Assembly (NCBI GenBank): GCA_963693315.1
Contig: OY856188.1
Location: 155,700,730 to 155,764,729 of the forward strand
From: Diogma glabrata
Lineage: Eukaryota; Arthropoda; Insecta; Diptera; Cylindrotomidae
Direction of reading: 5' to 3'
DNA: 64,000 nucleotides
How positions within the stretch are numbered: position 1 is the stretch's first letter; every line of letters starts with the position of its first letter. The notes under the pieces were generated by a model. That model saw nothing but the letters and a program-made list of their open reading frames with translations. It was not told where the DNA came from and made no database searches. The position numbers and the translations under genes were made by a program. Shown piece after piece: positions 13,990 through 25,343 of this stretch.

Positions 13990-14112
13990 AATAATTTTTT
14001 GCCAAAAATTTCGAAAGCAAGTATGAATATTGATAAAAGCACGAGGCCGTTGACCGAGGGCTTTTATCAATACCACTTGTTTGAGGAATTTTTCAAAAAA
14101 TTATGAGAATTT
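13990..14112. repeat. AT-rich foldback with GC-rich centre
   Basis: The inner arms TATTGATAAAAGC and GCTTTTATCAATA flank the loop ACGAGGCCGTTGACCGAGG. Outer arms (ATAATTTTTTGCCAAAAATTTC against GAATTTTTCAAAAAATTAT) extend the pairing. The loop, read on the minus strand, matches the centre motif found in other foldbacks of this window. Confidence 0.75.
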
Positions 14113-14726
14113 ATCAACGAACGAGGGGAATTCGATTCGAAATTTTCTTGCCATTTTTCATTTCTTTATATATTTTTTGGGAATTATACATTGGCTACTG
14201 GGATATCAGTAATTATTTCAAAATTAGGCTGATAATTTTTAATATCCTAGTAGGCCAGAGGTATAACTATTTGTTATTAGTTTAATTCTAATGTTATTGG
14301 TGAAATTGAATGATGTCATTACATTTTAAAGAATTTAATTGGGTTAAATTAAAATAAAACTAAGGCAAAACATTTTCTTTCATAAATTAATTTTTTTTAG
14401 TTGCCTTCGCTTTTTACATTAATTTTAATCAATAAACATTTTGTCTCGTATGTCATTGATTTTCGTCTTGAAATTTCGCCACCTTGAAATTTTACTCTCA
14501 TCGTGCCTAAAGAAGTTCCAATTCAACAATGTAACGAACATTTACGACCTAAAATTTGCCAGTCGCTATTATATTTCAAAAAATTAATTATCTATGTATA
14601 TAAAAATTAATGTTTGTTTGTTTGTTTGTTCGTATATGATAATAGTCCCTGAGCCTTCACCTACATAATTTTGTGATTACCACACATTTTATACTTCGTG
14701 ATGCGCCTGTCCTTGACGAGCCCGCA

Positions 14727-15122
14727 AACATTTGTGCTGCGATTTTTTTCAAATCGGCCGCTTTTGCTTTCGGCAAGCTCCGAAAAATGCCGATTTCCCG
14801 GGATCTTGTAAATTTTTGTTTTTTTTAACTATAGGGGTTGGAAATTTGATTTAGAACACAAGGGTAACCTTGTCCGACAAAAATTTGTCTGCTATTGTCT
14901 AGTCCGACAACCCAAACATCCAAAATGTCAGTTGTCGGACTCGACAATAGCAAACACATTTTGGTCGGACAAGCTTACCCTCGTATTCTAAAACAAATTT
15001 CCAACCTCCACAGTCAAAAAAATAAATGTGGTAGCAAATTTACAAGATCGCGGGCAATCGGCATTTTTCGGAGCTTGCCGAACGCAAAAGCGGCCGATTT
15101 GAGAAAAATCACAGAACAAATG
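14727..15122. repeat. Large foldback, arms about 190 bp
   Basis: Two nearly identical inverted arms (about 14727-14918 and 14930-15122) surround a loop of roughly 20 bp. Shared blocks include AAATCGGCCGCTTTTGC, GGCAAGCTCCGAAAAATGCC and TTGTCCGAC. The open frame across it (14895-15215) is a by-product of the palindrome. Confidence 0.9.
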
Positions 15123-15127
15123 TTTTT

Positions 15128-15158
15128 AGGGCCTATAAAACAAATGTTTTATAGGCCC
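15128..15158. repeat. Short perfect hairpin
   Basis: GGGCCTATAAAACA and TGTTTTATAGGCCC pair with almost no loop, immediately beyond the right arm of the large foldback. Confidence 0.85.
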
Positions 15159-15677
15159 AGGGACTATAATCTCCAAAACCGCTGCACCTATTTGAAAAAT
15201 GTTTTCACTATTTGAAAGGTACATTATTCTCGATGAACATAGGCTGTATATTATGCATATAAATGTATAACCCCAGGGCTCTTATAATTAACTTAAGGGG
15301 TTTTTCTTTTATTATTTTTAACTAAATATATCGTTTTATACATTTGGCTTGCTTTGATCAATGCTTTTTACATTGAACTTAATTTAATGAAATTGAAAAA
15401 TGAAAGTATGATCTGACAAACAATTATGTTTATTTATATATCAAAATTATATTTATTGGAATTTAGCACATGATCAAATTGTTTTATCTCCACTAAATAT
15501 GTTGCTGGTATGCAATTGTATGTGATACATTTTTCTAAAACTAATTGAAGATAGTGGATAACATCGATTATATCGATTTAAAGCTCAATATTACGAAATG
15601 GAATTCGCACAAATACTATACAAAGAAGCATAGCTTATGTATAATCAAAAACGGATGGCAATCATGATGAACAAACT

Positions 15678-16226
15678 AGTTAAAAAAAAATGAAGTGCGT
15701 AATCTTTACACGCTGTTGAAGTAAAACTTCTTTGGCCACTGCAGCAGGTATTACTAAAAATATTAAATATAAAATAAAATAGATATATCATATTGAAATT
15801 TAGAGTTTCTTTCTAATATTCTTGATAATATAATTTGCATCAATGTCTAATAAAAAGCCATATTTACATGTTTTTCAAAGTCTTACAACGTATTACAAAT
15901 TAAATTTCACGATGAATGCATGTCCACTTAATTTAACAATTGGTGAACAATTGATGCATTTTACAAAAAATTTAGCAAATTTGTCATAAACCTCTAATTT
16001 CATATTTCAATTATGTTAATAATTGAATTGACTTTGTAGCACATTATGTAAATATTACTTTTTATTACACATGCTGCAAATTATATTATCATGAAATGCA
16101 ACTCTAAATTACAATATGACATATTTATTTTATATATCATCTTTTTATTAATACCTGCCATAGTAGCCAAAGAAATTTATTTCAACCGCGTGCAAAGATT
16201 ACACCACTCATTTTTCTATTTAACAA
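15678..16226. repeat. Foldback element, arms about 215 bp, spacer about 115 bp
   Basis: The left arm (about 15678-15895) and right arm (about 16010-16226) are inverted copies with perhaps 75-80 percent identity by eye. Shared blocks include GTAATCTTTNCACGC, TTTCTTTGGC, GCAGGTATTA and GATAATATAATTTGCA. There is no open frame. It looks like a MITE or foldback transposon. Confidence 0.8.
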
Positions 16227-16285
16227 AACAAATTTAATCAACACAAATATTTTTTTCCCGCCCGAGAAATCTAAACACCGCAAAA

Positions 16286-16535
16286 TCTAAACACCATGAC
16301 CACCATGACACCACCACGACCATCATGACCACCATGAACACCATGACAACCGTGACCACCATTACCACCATGACCGCCATGAACAATATGACCATCATGA
16401 CCACCGTGAACACCATGACCATCATGACCACCGTGAACACCATGACCACCATGACCACCATAACCACCATGACCACTATGACCACCATGACCACCATAAC
16501 CACTATAACCACCATGACCACCATAACCAACATGA
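16286..16535 (-). repeat. GGT-GGT-CAT type minisatellite (His/Gly-rich if translated)
   Basis: Degenerate nine-base units, ATGACCACC on the plus strand. On the minus strand a 90-codon frame (16271-16543) would read as GYGGHGGHS-like repeats. On the plus strand it would read as Met-Thr-Thr repeats. No signal peptide, upstream exon or stable context supports a gene, so I treat it as a simple repeat. The 32 bp just right of it (16539-16570) recur diverged at 16775-16806. Confidence 0.8.
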
Positions 16536-16984
16536 CGTCGCATACTTGCCGAACATAATATTCGTTTGCCTTTTTTACTTCTAGTTTCTTTTTTATTTTA
16601 TTGTGTTTAAATTTCTACTTAAGTTTTTTTGGAATTGTGTGCATGTATTTGTTTAAAATTCAAAATCAGACTGTAGTATGATAGAGATGAATATATATGG
16701 TTATATATCTGTTCAAATGACTACTTCTGACATTTATATGTCGACATTTATATGTGTGTCATAATTGAATTGTATCGTATATTTGCCGAATATTATATTC
16801 GTTTTTTAATCTTCCGTTGCAAAATTCTTAAAACGCGCCTAAAGAAGTTTTACTTCAATAGTGGCACTTAGCCGGCAATAGTGATTTGCAAACGGTAACA
16901 ATGCATTAATACCAATACATTTTATATTTCTTTAATTGAATTCTATATATTTTCTGTGAATTCTATGAATTTTACATAAATTTT

Positions 16985-17210
16985 GGATCTATGGATGTGA
17001 CAACCCCGCGTACTTTGGTACCTGCTATTGGCAAATCAGTTAACGTGAGATATCGTATACCACTGGCCATGGCAGTAAGATATCACTGATATAAGAGGAT
17101 AAGTGATATTTTAAGGGTGCTGGGGGATACATTTTTTTCAATCAACGATAGCACACTTAGTCTTATAGTTATGGAATATTCTTTGGTGATGACACGCTTT
17201 TTCAGGTATT
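16985..17210 (-). repeat. Dispersed repeat X, copy 2
   Basis: Reverse-complement relative of 11935-12150, sharing GTACGCGG.GTTGTCAC, ATATCTCACGTTA and AGCACCCTTA. It abuts a LINE tail fragment on its right. Confidence 0.6.
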
Positions 17211-17223
17211 TTTAAATATAATA

Positions 17224-17725
17224 TGTTGAGTAGAAGGAATTACAACACAACGTGTCACAACAACACATAAGAACCTTTTAAGAACAAGGTCCCACAACAA
17301 CATGCTTCTAAGGTGTTTATGGACGCAATTTTTTTATTTTCTATATTTTTTTTTAAAGAATGAACTTTTTTGCTCTCTCGAAGAAATGAGTTTCCATATA
17401 ACTATTATATATGCTGGATTGAGGAAAACAATGCATTACATGATCTTGGTATATGCTTCTAGCACTAGGAAAATTAGTAACCCAATTTCAGCTTTGTTCC
17501 TGCAAATTTGAAAAATAAAAAGTATTTTATTTTTATTTCCTCCATCCTATTATGAAATATTGCCTTATTTCGTACATTATTATGTGAAAGGATTTATTAT
17601 TTGGTTTTCCATTCTTTAAAAAGAACATAAAAAACCAAAAAAAAATTTGCGTCCATCAACGTCTTAAAAAACATGATGGTGTGGAACCTAGGTCTTAAAA
17701 GGTTTTTATGTGTTTTGTGACATAC
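17224..17725. repeat. Two LINE 3' tails in inverted orientation with AT-rich spacer
   Basis: The left copy (17224-about 17345) reads as LINE tail on the minus strand. The right copy (about 17615-17725) reads as LINE tail on the plus strand. Shared blocks are CACAACAACACATAAGAACC, AGACCTAGGTTCCAC-like sequence and ATGGACGCAAATTTTTTT. Together they form a large palindrome with a spacer of about 270 bp. Part of the spacer (17540-17605) matches, inverted, the stretch next to LINE copy A (11855-11915). Confidence 0.7.
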
Positions 17726-17784
17726 ATTGTAATTCTAAATATATCAAATACTTTGAGGTTGCACAAATTTTTTTGAAATGTTCG

Positions 17785-18046
17785 GTGAAAAAGATGATGA
17801 ACAATGTCATTGAAGCCACAATTTTAAATGGAAAATTCAAACCGGAAGATGTAGTGTTGCCACGTATTCCAACAGATATAGCATTTGAACTCAAACATTT
17901 CGTTTCCAGTGCAACTCGCTTTTACAATGACCATCAACAAATCACAAGTACAGTTACAGCAAGTATGTGGACTAGATTTGGAGAATCCGTGCTTCTCACA
18001 AGAACAACTGTATGTGGCTAACGCGTTAGGGAAACCATTCCGTTAA
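17785..18046 (+). pseudogene. Helitron helicase, C-terminal fragment
   Basis: One frame reads NNVIEATILNGKF...EDVVLPRIPTDIAFELKHF. After a one-base shift the sequence continues FPVQLAFTMTINKSQ, then VCGLDLENPCFSQEQLYVA. These are the last Pif1-type helicase motifs of Helitron Rep-helicase proteins (consensus INKSQGQ, then LYVA.SR). The G of the SQGQ motif is lost and there is at least one frameshift. The fragment is about 85 residues out of a protein normally well over 1000, so it cannot be functional. Confidence 0.85.
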
Positions 18047-18696
18047 ACGGAAAAACAAGAAATAAAGTGTACCCACAAGTACTCGAATAAATAAATAGAA
18101 TTAAAACGACATTTTGAAATTCTTTCCGTATTAAAATAAGTTAATAAAAATAAAAATGAAACAATGGAAATTGAACGAGTTTTTTCGAATTTTCTTTCTT
18201 ATGACATAGTGGCAATATGCGACGAGCATAATGTTAAATAAACAAAACTTTTACACTATTTTGTGTAAAAAATAAAATTTAGTAAAATTTTGTGAGTGAT
18301 TTGAGAGATTTGTGTGTGTTTCGTGTCGGGAACAAATACAATGTATGAGCACTGTGAACATTTGTGATTTTATTTTTGTTCTGTATAATGTTCCATATGG
18401 AGATGACACACCTCTACTAATTCAACAAGTCATGTAAATTTTTTTATTGCTTACTTGAAAACTTATTTGATCGCCCATTTTTCATATATGTGAACTTAGC
18501 TAGAGTGCTGATTATTTTTCATTCATATTTTTAAAAAGTACAATTAAAAATTATGCTATCATTTCTCATTACCACTTTTTTGAAATCATTGCTCCTACGT
18601 CAACAAAATGTCTGCGCACAAACTTTATTTATAAGCGTAGCAAAGCACGCCGGGTCCTGCTTGTTATAGTATAAAATATTAAAATTATTTTATATA

Positions 18697-18945
18697 TCGT
18701 CGCTTTAATAATGAAACAACGTATGCTATTTATACGTTGTTTTTATATAATAGGTGCGCTGAATTCCCCATAAGGGTATCCTTGAATTGGCATTTTTAAA
18801 TTTTCGAATTATTTTATAACTGGGGGTAAGAATTAATAAATTATAAATTAACGTCCATGCAAATGCATGCGCACATCAAACTTTAAACTCAAATATCTCG
18901 AAACTATACTTTTGCGTATACGTCATTTCATTATTAAAGCGACGA
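18697..18945. mobile_element. MITE, 249 bp, TIR starting TCGTCGCTTTAATAATGAAA
   Basis: The left end TCGTCGCTTTAATAATGAAA...ACGTATGC is matched inverted at the right end, with the last base at 18945. The TIRs are about 30 bp with small differences. TA lies on both sides, which would suit a Tc1/mariner-type target, but TA is common here. Non-coding. Confidence 0.75.
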
Positions 18946-19109
18946 TAATAACAATATTGTATAACACAAAACTATTTGAAAACGGTTATATTTAGGCTAA
19001 TATCACCAGTGGTCTTAGAAATTTATTTTACTGGAAACAAAGTGTGCTTATATCAATTAAATACTTAAATGAATTGCTGACTGTCGCCACAGATTTTTAG
19101 TTTATAGAA

Positions 19110-19335
19110 AAGTTATTGCGTATAAGTACAATAGACCAGTGAAAATAGCTTTTTGTAAGGAAAAAATTAGTAACACCATGAAAACTATTGGATAAAGAAG
19201 AAAATATTTCGCAAATGATGGGAAACATAAATTAAAGGTGATCCGAGCTACGAGGATGAAGTGGGCTTTTAGGGGTACAAAATGGTTTTTCATGATTTTC
19301 AGCAAAACTAGACCTTATATCGAAAAAAGTTATAA
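19110..19335. repeat. Dispersed repeat Y, copy 1
   Basis: Matches 54045-54270 in the opposite orientation, sharing TAGACCAGTGAAAATAGCTT, TTTCATG.TTTT and GGTGATCCGAG. No coding capacity. Type unknown. Confidence 0.7.
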
Positions 19336-19793
19336 GCAAAAGTTGTAGGTAATAAATAGGTCTATAACTTTTATGCAGGCCATTTTTTCACATAACCAAA
19401 AATTTGCCGTGAAAATAGAATAAACGAGAAAAAAAGGCTTTTTCGGTTTTAATTTTTATCTCCCACAAAAAAATTTCTTTTTCACACAATTCGGTGGAAG
19501 TCTACTTTATTATGTCCCTAATACGCTGTAATTTTTTTAAATTAAAATATTTATTTTAACGTTTAATTTTGATTTTAAACCAAAAACGTGACCTCATTTT
19601 CACAAATTCACAATCAATTATTATGGAAAACAGTTTTTTCAAAAAAACATTAATCATTATTTTTGTTGAAACGTCTACTTTTAGATGTTGTAAAAATAAA
19701 AATTACCAGAGAAAACTTTATCAGGAAATGCGAAAACGGAATAAATATTTACGAATATCTATACGATAGTAATGGATCTAACCATTATGTTTA

Positions 19794-19867
19794 ACCATTT
19801 ATGGTTAACCATTTAACCAACTCGACTAGCGGCGAGATAAAATTTGTTTTTAGACGATCGACTTAAC
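19794..19867 (-). mobile_element. SINE-like repeat fragment
   Basis: On the minus strand it contains GTTAAGTCGATCGTC, TTTTATCTCGCCGCTAG and GTCGAGTTGGTTAAATGG. The same order occurs at 53230-53310. The last block resembles the A box of Ser/Leu-type tRNA genes. This copy stops soon after the A-box-like block. Confidence 0.5.
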
Positions 19868-20375
19868 ATCATAATTATTTTTAATTCATTTTTTGTGTCA
19901 AATTTTTGTCTTATTTTTTTTTATTTGTTTCTGAATAAACTTGATTTTAAAAAGTTATTTTTCAATCATAGTTTAAAATATTTCATCTGTTAAAATTTAC
20001 AGTTGAAATACTTAAAAAATATAACATCATTTAGGAGAAGTTTTGTGGACAATTAAGCACAAGCAATTAAGAAAATAGTTTGAATTTTTCAATTCGAAGG
20101 TATAGATTGAAATGTATCAGAAAAACTCTATCACTTATTTTTTGGATTTTTGAGATCAATTAAACTCAAGTAAGTAAAGAAGTAATTGGAAGTTTTTCAA
20201 TTCAAAGGTATGGTTTGAAGTTTCTCAGAAAAAACTATTACTTATTTTCGTGTTTCGGATGAATTCGAACCTCCTTATGTTCGAATCAATTTTGCAGCTG
20301 AAAATTTATCATCATTTATTTATTAAAGTTGAATTTCTCCACTGTCATTAGACTCCTTATTATGGAAATGTTTTT

Positions 20376-20905
20376 ACATTACAATTAGTCCAGTGCAATC
20401 AGGTTTATAACTCGGAAGGCAGTCATAATGAATGGATATAGATGTTTCCGGATTTTTTGAATGTTCTATACTAAAAAGTGAAACGTTTACCTATTGAAAC
20501 CTTCCGCTAATTGTTTTTTTAAGAGTTGTCCCATGAAAATGATGCTACTTCTAGTATAGTATCCAATCCTTTTACAGCTATATTTATTTTTTTCTCTCGA
20601 GAATAACTAAGTTTCTATATAAAATATACATAAATTTTCATAAATTTTGTATAAACAACCTCAAAAACTGAAACAGTTATGATTTTCTTAAAATAAATAT
20701 TTATAAATTTCCAAAATTGTATTTTTTTTTTGTTGAAATTTTGTTTTTTTGCTTAAATTTGCGGATTTTAAAAATTGTGGAAATTTTTAATGGGTAAACT
20801 TTTTAGTTTATGGTATTCGAAATCCAAAAAATTATTCAAATCCATTCATACTGGGTTCCGTCATTTTTCATTTTTAATTGCTAATTGCACTGGACTAAAT
20901 GTAAT
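20376..20905. mobile_element. MITE with TIR around TTAGTCCAGTGCAAT
   Basis: Left TTACAATTAGTCCAGTGCAA and right TTGCACTGGACTAAATGTAA are inverted copies about 500 bp apart. The similarity fades inwards, with both sides carrying ATGAATGGAT. There is no open frame between them. Confidence 0.7.
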
Positions 20906-22079
20906 TTTGTAATTTTTGTATCAAAATTCTAGACATTGTGTAAATTCATATATAGGAGGATGGGATTATTTCTATTCTAATTAACATCCTAGGTCACGAT
21001 TGTATAGTCATTCCTGATTGTTTCCAATCAACGTGATGTCAATGACTGAAAGGTTGTCAATTAAAATATAATGTGACATTAATGAATTAAGTAATTATAA
21101 ATCGTTGTAGCATGGGGTTTACAATATATGCGAAAATAGTTAATTTGCCAGGTATTAAATATTATGTGTGAAATGAAAAAAGTGTTTCTACAATATTTTT
21201 AAATATACAAAAACTATAAATTAGATTCAAGTGACATTTGTGGAAAAGAAAATCTCATAATGAAAAAATGTATTTATACAGTAATACTTAAATTTACAAA
21301 AAATTATTACCTAAGATTGTAATTACTATTAAATATAAATCAAAAAGATGAAGGGGCTGAAATCTCACAGCTCTGAGATATCAAGACTTTGGTTTTGGTT
21401 AAGGATTTGGATATAGTTTTTAGCATAAAAGTTTTATGAGGACATTGTTTTTAGTTATCGACAGCGATGGTATATCGAACATAAAACTCTTTGTAAGAGT
21501 ACAAGTATTTTATCTCTGTCCAGAAATTTATTACAAAACTAACACAAAACATCAATTCGTTGCCGGAAAATTGAAGGGCTCAGAATACAAATTAATCAAG
21601 TCAATATTTTGTTTTTTGTTCAGACATAAGTTGAGGCATTTTGTTCAGGCATATGTTCAGGCATTTTGTCATTTGTTCAGCATATGCTGAAAGACATATG
21701 GTTAAACAAATTTAATTTATAATTAAAAAAATGTTAATAGGTAATTTTGTTATAAAGCTTTAACTTTCAACCTCTGTAGCACAAAATGGCTTCTTTTGTA
21801 CGAGTAAACTGTAAAATGCACTTTTATAATTCAAAAACTGTTCTTAAAGCAGGCCTTTTTTTCCTATTGAAATAAAAATGCCAAAATTGAAATAACAATG
21901 CCTAAAATTGAAATAACAATGCCTAAAGTTATTATTATTACTATTATTTTGAAAAACTACTTGGATAATATAATTTTCTAAAATTGTTTTGCTATTTTGT
22001 GTAAATATATGTATTTTTATTTATGCAAATAATACAGAATCTTTCTCGTATAAAAAATCTTGTATGCAATTCAGACATA

Positions 22080-22162
22080 AAGTCTCTTTTTGCTTTCGAG
22101 TGATTGTTTCTCTCGGCTAACGCCTCGAGCAATAATTTCACTCTCAATCGGAAAAGACATAC
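22080..22162. repeat. Foldback with CTCGGCTAACGCCTCG centre
   Basis: The arms AAAGTCTCTTTT...GAGTGATTGTTT and AATAATTTCACTC...AAAAGAC pair across the centre motif at 22111-22130. It lies inside the long composite repeat. Confidence 0.65.
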
Positions 22163-22574
22163 TTTACGCCCTTAATACATAAATAGCTATTATGGACTTG
22201 ATTCACTTGTGTTCTGAGCCTTCCAATTATAACAGATCATAATTTAACATAATTTAGTGAAAAGATGATACAATCAGCAAACTACTCAAAAACCTTTCTT
22301 TACATTTAGCGTTTCGAGAAAATATTACAAAATCACATATTCATATTTCTTTCAAAATTCCAAAAATATTTTAAAAATTAAACAAAATCAAACTTTTTCA
22401 AAATTCTAAAAATATTCCAAAAATTATTACAATATCAAAGATTAAAACTTTTTTCCAAAACTCTAAAAATTAAACAAAATCAAACTTTTTCAAAATTCTA
22501 AAAATGTTCCAAAAATTATAACAATATCAAAGATTAAAACTTTTTTCAAAAATTCTAAAGTGGTATATTAAGAA

Positions 22575-22690
22575 ACTAGTTTCATAATCGAAGATTTTAT
22601 CGCACGCAATCTGTTTAAAAAACGACCCGCGCAGCGTGGAGTTTTTTAAAGGATAAGTGCGATAAAACGTCTTATGAAACGAGTTTTTTA
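22575..22690. repeat. Nested hairpin with GC-rich loop
   Basis: Outer arms AGTTTCATAA and TTATGAAAC, middle arms GATTTTATCGCAC and GTGCGATAAAAC, inner arms TTTAAAAAAC and GTTTTTTAAA. These enclose GACCCGCGCAGCGTGGA. The pairing is nearly complete through three tiers. Confidence 0.85.
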
Positions 22691-24499
22691 TACTATTTTT
22701 TCTATTTTGCATTTTTTGTCTTGAAATTTAAAAAAATGTGTATTTAATTAAAAAATAGTCAATTTGAAATTTTGTTATTATTACTAATTATTTTAATTAA
22801 TTAAAATATTTAACACTAATTTAGATATTCTTATTAATTTTATTTACATATAATTATTCGTTTTAATGTTCACTGACGTTTGTATGACCAATGTGACCAA
22901 CCTTGAAAGACAAAACTTTGCGTATCGTAATGAAGGCCATTTCGATACGCATTTAGGTATCGAAATGACTTTATTTTAGACGCAAAATAGAAAAAAATTA
23001 TAACAAAATCAAATATTCAAACTTTTTTCAAAATTCCAAAAATATTCCAAATATTTGAATAAAATCATATATTTAAACTTTTTCTAAATTCTATATACAT
23101 ATTCCATAAATTCTTAAAAATTCAAACTTTTTCCAGAATTCTAAAATAATTGCAAAAATTATAATAATATCAAAAATTGAAACTTTTCCCAAAATTCTAA
23201 AAATTTAAAATTTTTCAAAATTCAAAAATTCTTTTTTTTTTAAATTCTAAAAATATTGCAAAAATTATAACAAAATCAAAAATTCAAACTTTTTCCAAAT
23301 TTCTAAAAGTATTACAAAAATTATTACAAAATCAAGTACAAACTTTTTTCAATATTCCAAAAATATTTCAAAATCTATAACAAATTCAAAAATTTCCTTT
23401 TCCAATTTCGCGTTCAATTACATTCACGTCATACAAACAGCTAATTTTTTTTTCCCAAAAAATTGGCTAAAAAAAAAAATGAAATCATTTTTTTGACTCA
23501 TTTGACAATATTTTCTTGACAAACTTAAAATGCAATAAAATTCTCAATAATAATAATATCATGTGCATTACATTTCATTTCTACAAATAACTAATTTTAT
23601 TATTTTCTAAAAAAAAAATGAAAATCATTTTTTTGACACAATTTACATTATTTTTTTGACAAACTTATAATGCCATAATTCTCTATGATAATAATAAAAT
23701 TTCATGTCATACAAATAATTAATTTTATTTTTACCAAAAAATTGGATAAAAAATAAATAAACCGAAGCAAAATCTTTCTTTTGATACACTTGATAACATT
23801 TTTTTGACAAAATTATAATGCCATAATTCTCAACAATAATAATAAAATTTCATGTCAAACAAATAATTAATTTTATTTTTTTCAGAAAAATTGGGTACAA
23901 TAATAAACAAAAATCTTTCTTTTGACACACTTGACAACATTTTCTTGACAAACTTCTAATGCAATAATCTAGTTTTTAATCTCACATACCAACCCCAACC
24001 ATCAAGATTTCTCCACACTCTTTGTTCCTACTCCATTATCAATTAAAATGAACGTTTTTTAAGCCAAAAATATGCAAATTGGCTATTTTTGACACACTTA
24101 ATGATTTTTTGACACACTTCCGGTACAGTTATCAAACACTTCCTTTTGGATCTGCCCATTGAGTAAACCTATTTTTAGAAAAACAAAATTTTTGAAATCC
24201 ATCTAGCGGTTTTCTAGATTCCATAGGTGAAAAGATGATTCAATCAGCAAACTACTCAAAAAAGTATCCATTCAGCGTTCCGAGAAAATATTACAAAATC
24301 GCAAATTCATATTTCTTTCAAAATTCCAAAAATATTGTAAATATTAAATAAAATCAAGCTTTTTTCAAAATTCTAGAAATATTCCAAAAATTATTACAAA
24401 ATCAAAGATTAAAACTTTTTTCAAAAATTCTAAAAATCTTGCAAAATTTATAACAAAATCAAAAATTGAAACTTTTTTCAAAAACTTTTTATATTCAAA

Positions 24500-25013
24500 T
24501 TGATTATTAAATTTTAAAATGGTTAAATCTAGAAAATTTATTGAATTATTGTCTTCATTTTCAAGGGTAAATTTTATATTGGGTTCAATTCATGTAATTA
24601 TTAAAATTTTGTATTTGTCGACAAGTTCCATTAAACAAAATGAAGATATCATCCACATATCTTGAATAAAAAATTAATAAATTTTGTTGTATATTTAAAT
24701 TTGAATATACGAATTTTTTCTCAAAACTATTTAAAAAAATATGAGCAAGTAATCCACTTAAAGGAGAACCCATTGCAAGACCCTAATCTTGAATGAAAAA
24801 CTTATGATCGAAGGTAAAATAATTTTATTTTAAAATAATTCGAATTAAGTTGATTAGATCTTTAATTTTTAAAACATCTAAAGTGCCAGTGTTGATAAAA
24901 TTTTCATTTACATTGTGACAAAAAAAATGACTCAAAATGGACAACCTAAATAACCGATCATTACCATCATTTGACCTAATTACGTAACCAAAGCTATTAG
25001 GCTTAAAATTCAT
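24500..25013 (-). pseudogene. Penelope-like element reverse transcriptase fragment
   Basis: Read on the minus strand from 25013: LKIKDLINLIRIILK, then (after a stop) NYFTFDHKFFIQD, another stop, GLAMGSPLSGLLAHIFLNSF, and RYVDDIFILF. After a frameshift comes IKFTLENEDNNSINFLDLTI. The order (YFTF.G, G.AMGSPLSP.LA.I, YVDDI, then FLD.T) is the signature of Penelope-like RT. The catalytic DD is present, but two stops and a frameshift disable it. The GIY-YIG domain is not attached here. A fossil of that domain lies at 46790-47330. Confidence 0.85.
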
Positions 25014-25343
25014 AATGTATCAGAAGACCCTACTCATTATGTTAAGTCGTTTTTGATACAAATAAAATACATACTTTTAGTCCTAGGAAGTTCAAATTTT
25101 GATATCCTTTTATAAATAATTTGAAATACGTTTTAGTTGGGATGCTGCAACTCAACTGTAACAATTTTAATGTTACTTTCTAAACACGCCACCGCTAAAC
25201 ATGGTAGAAATAACCGCATCTTAAAATTGAACTCGTCATCAAATTACTAGTTAATTTGAACCTTTCATTAAATTTAGCTCGAGATATTTTAGTGCGAAGA
25301 AATCCAATTTTTAATTAAACTTTAAAAGAACTGTCTCATACCT

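Larger units (their letters stand above)
14592..18664 (+). mobile_element. Candidate Helitron, degenerate, with nested repeats
   Basis: The left end TCTATGTATATAAAAATTAA, followed by repeated TGTT, sits after an A and is typical of insect Helitron 5' ends. The right end has GCAAAGCACGCCGGGTCCTG followed by CTTGT, close to the Helitron 3' hairpin plus CTAGT. Between them lies a helicase fragment (17785-18046) in the same orientation. That both ends belong to one element is inference. The interior is dominated by other repeats and the Rep domain is not visible. Confidence 0.45.
21340..24250 (+). repeat. Long composite non-coding repeat, copy 1
   Basis: The block begins GAAGGGGCTGAAATCTCACAGC and continues through ACAAAACTAACACAAAACAT and TTGCCGGAAAATT. 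An array of degenerate CAAAATTCTAAAAATATT-type units follows (22310-22560, 23000-23400), then an array of TTGACAAACTTATAATGC-type units (23440-23990), ending with GGTACAGTTATC near 24122. The same order, shortened, is found inverted at 49080-50290. A stretch of about 120 bp starting GTGAAAAGATGAT occurs at 22257 and again at 24227. No coding capacity was seen. Confidence 0.75.

Noticed and set aside
14895..15215. 106-codon open frame
   Set aside because: Lies across the foldback arm at 14727-15122 and is explained by the inverted repeat; no domain and no partner exon.
16271..16543. Secreted Gly/His-rich peptide gene
   Set aside because: No signal peptide or upstream exon found, and the opposite strand is equally open; consistent with a trinucleotide-based minisatellite.
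22310..24490. CRISPR-like regularly spaced repeats
   Set aside because: Units are degenerate and contiguous with no unique spacers, the DNA is eukaryotic, and there are no cas genes.
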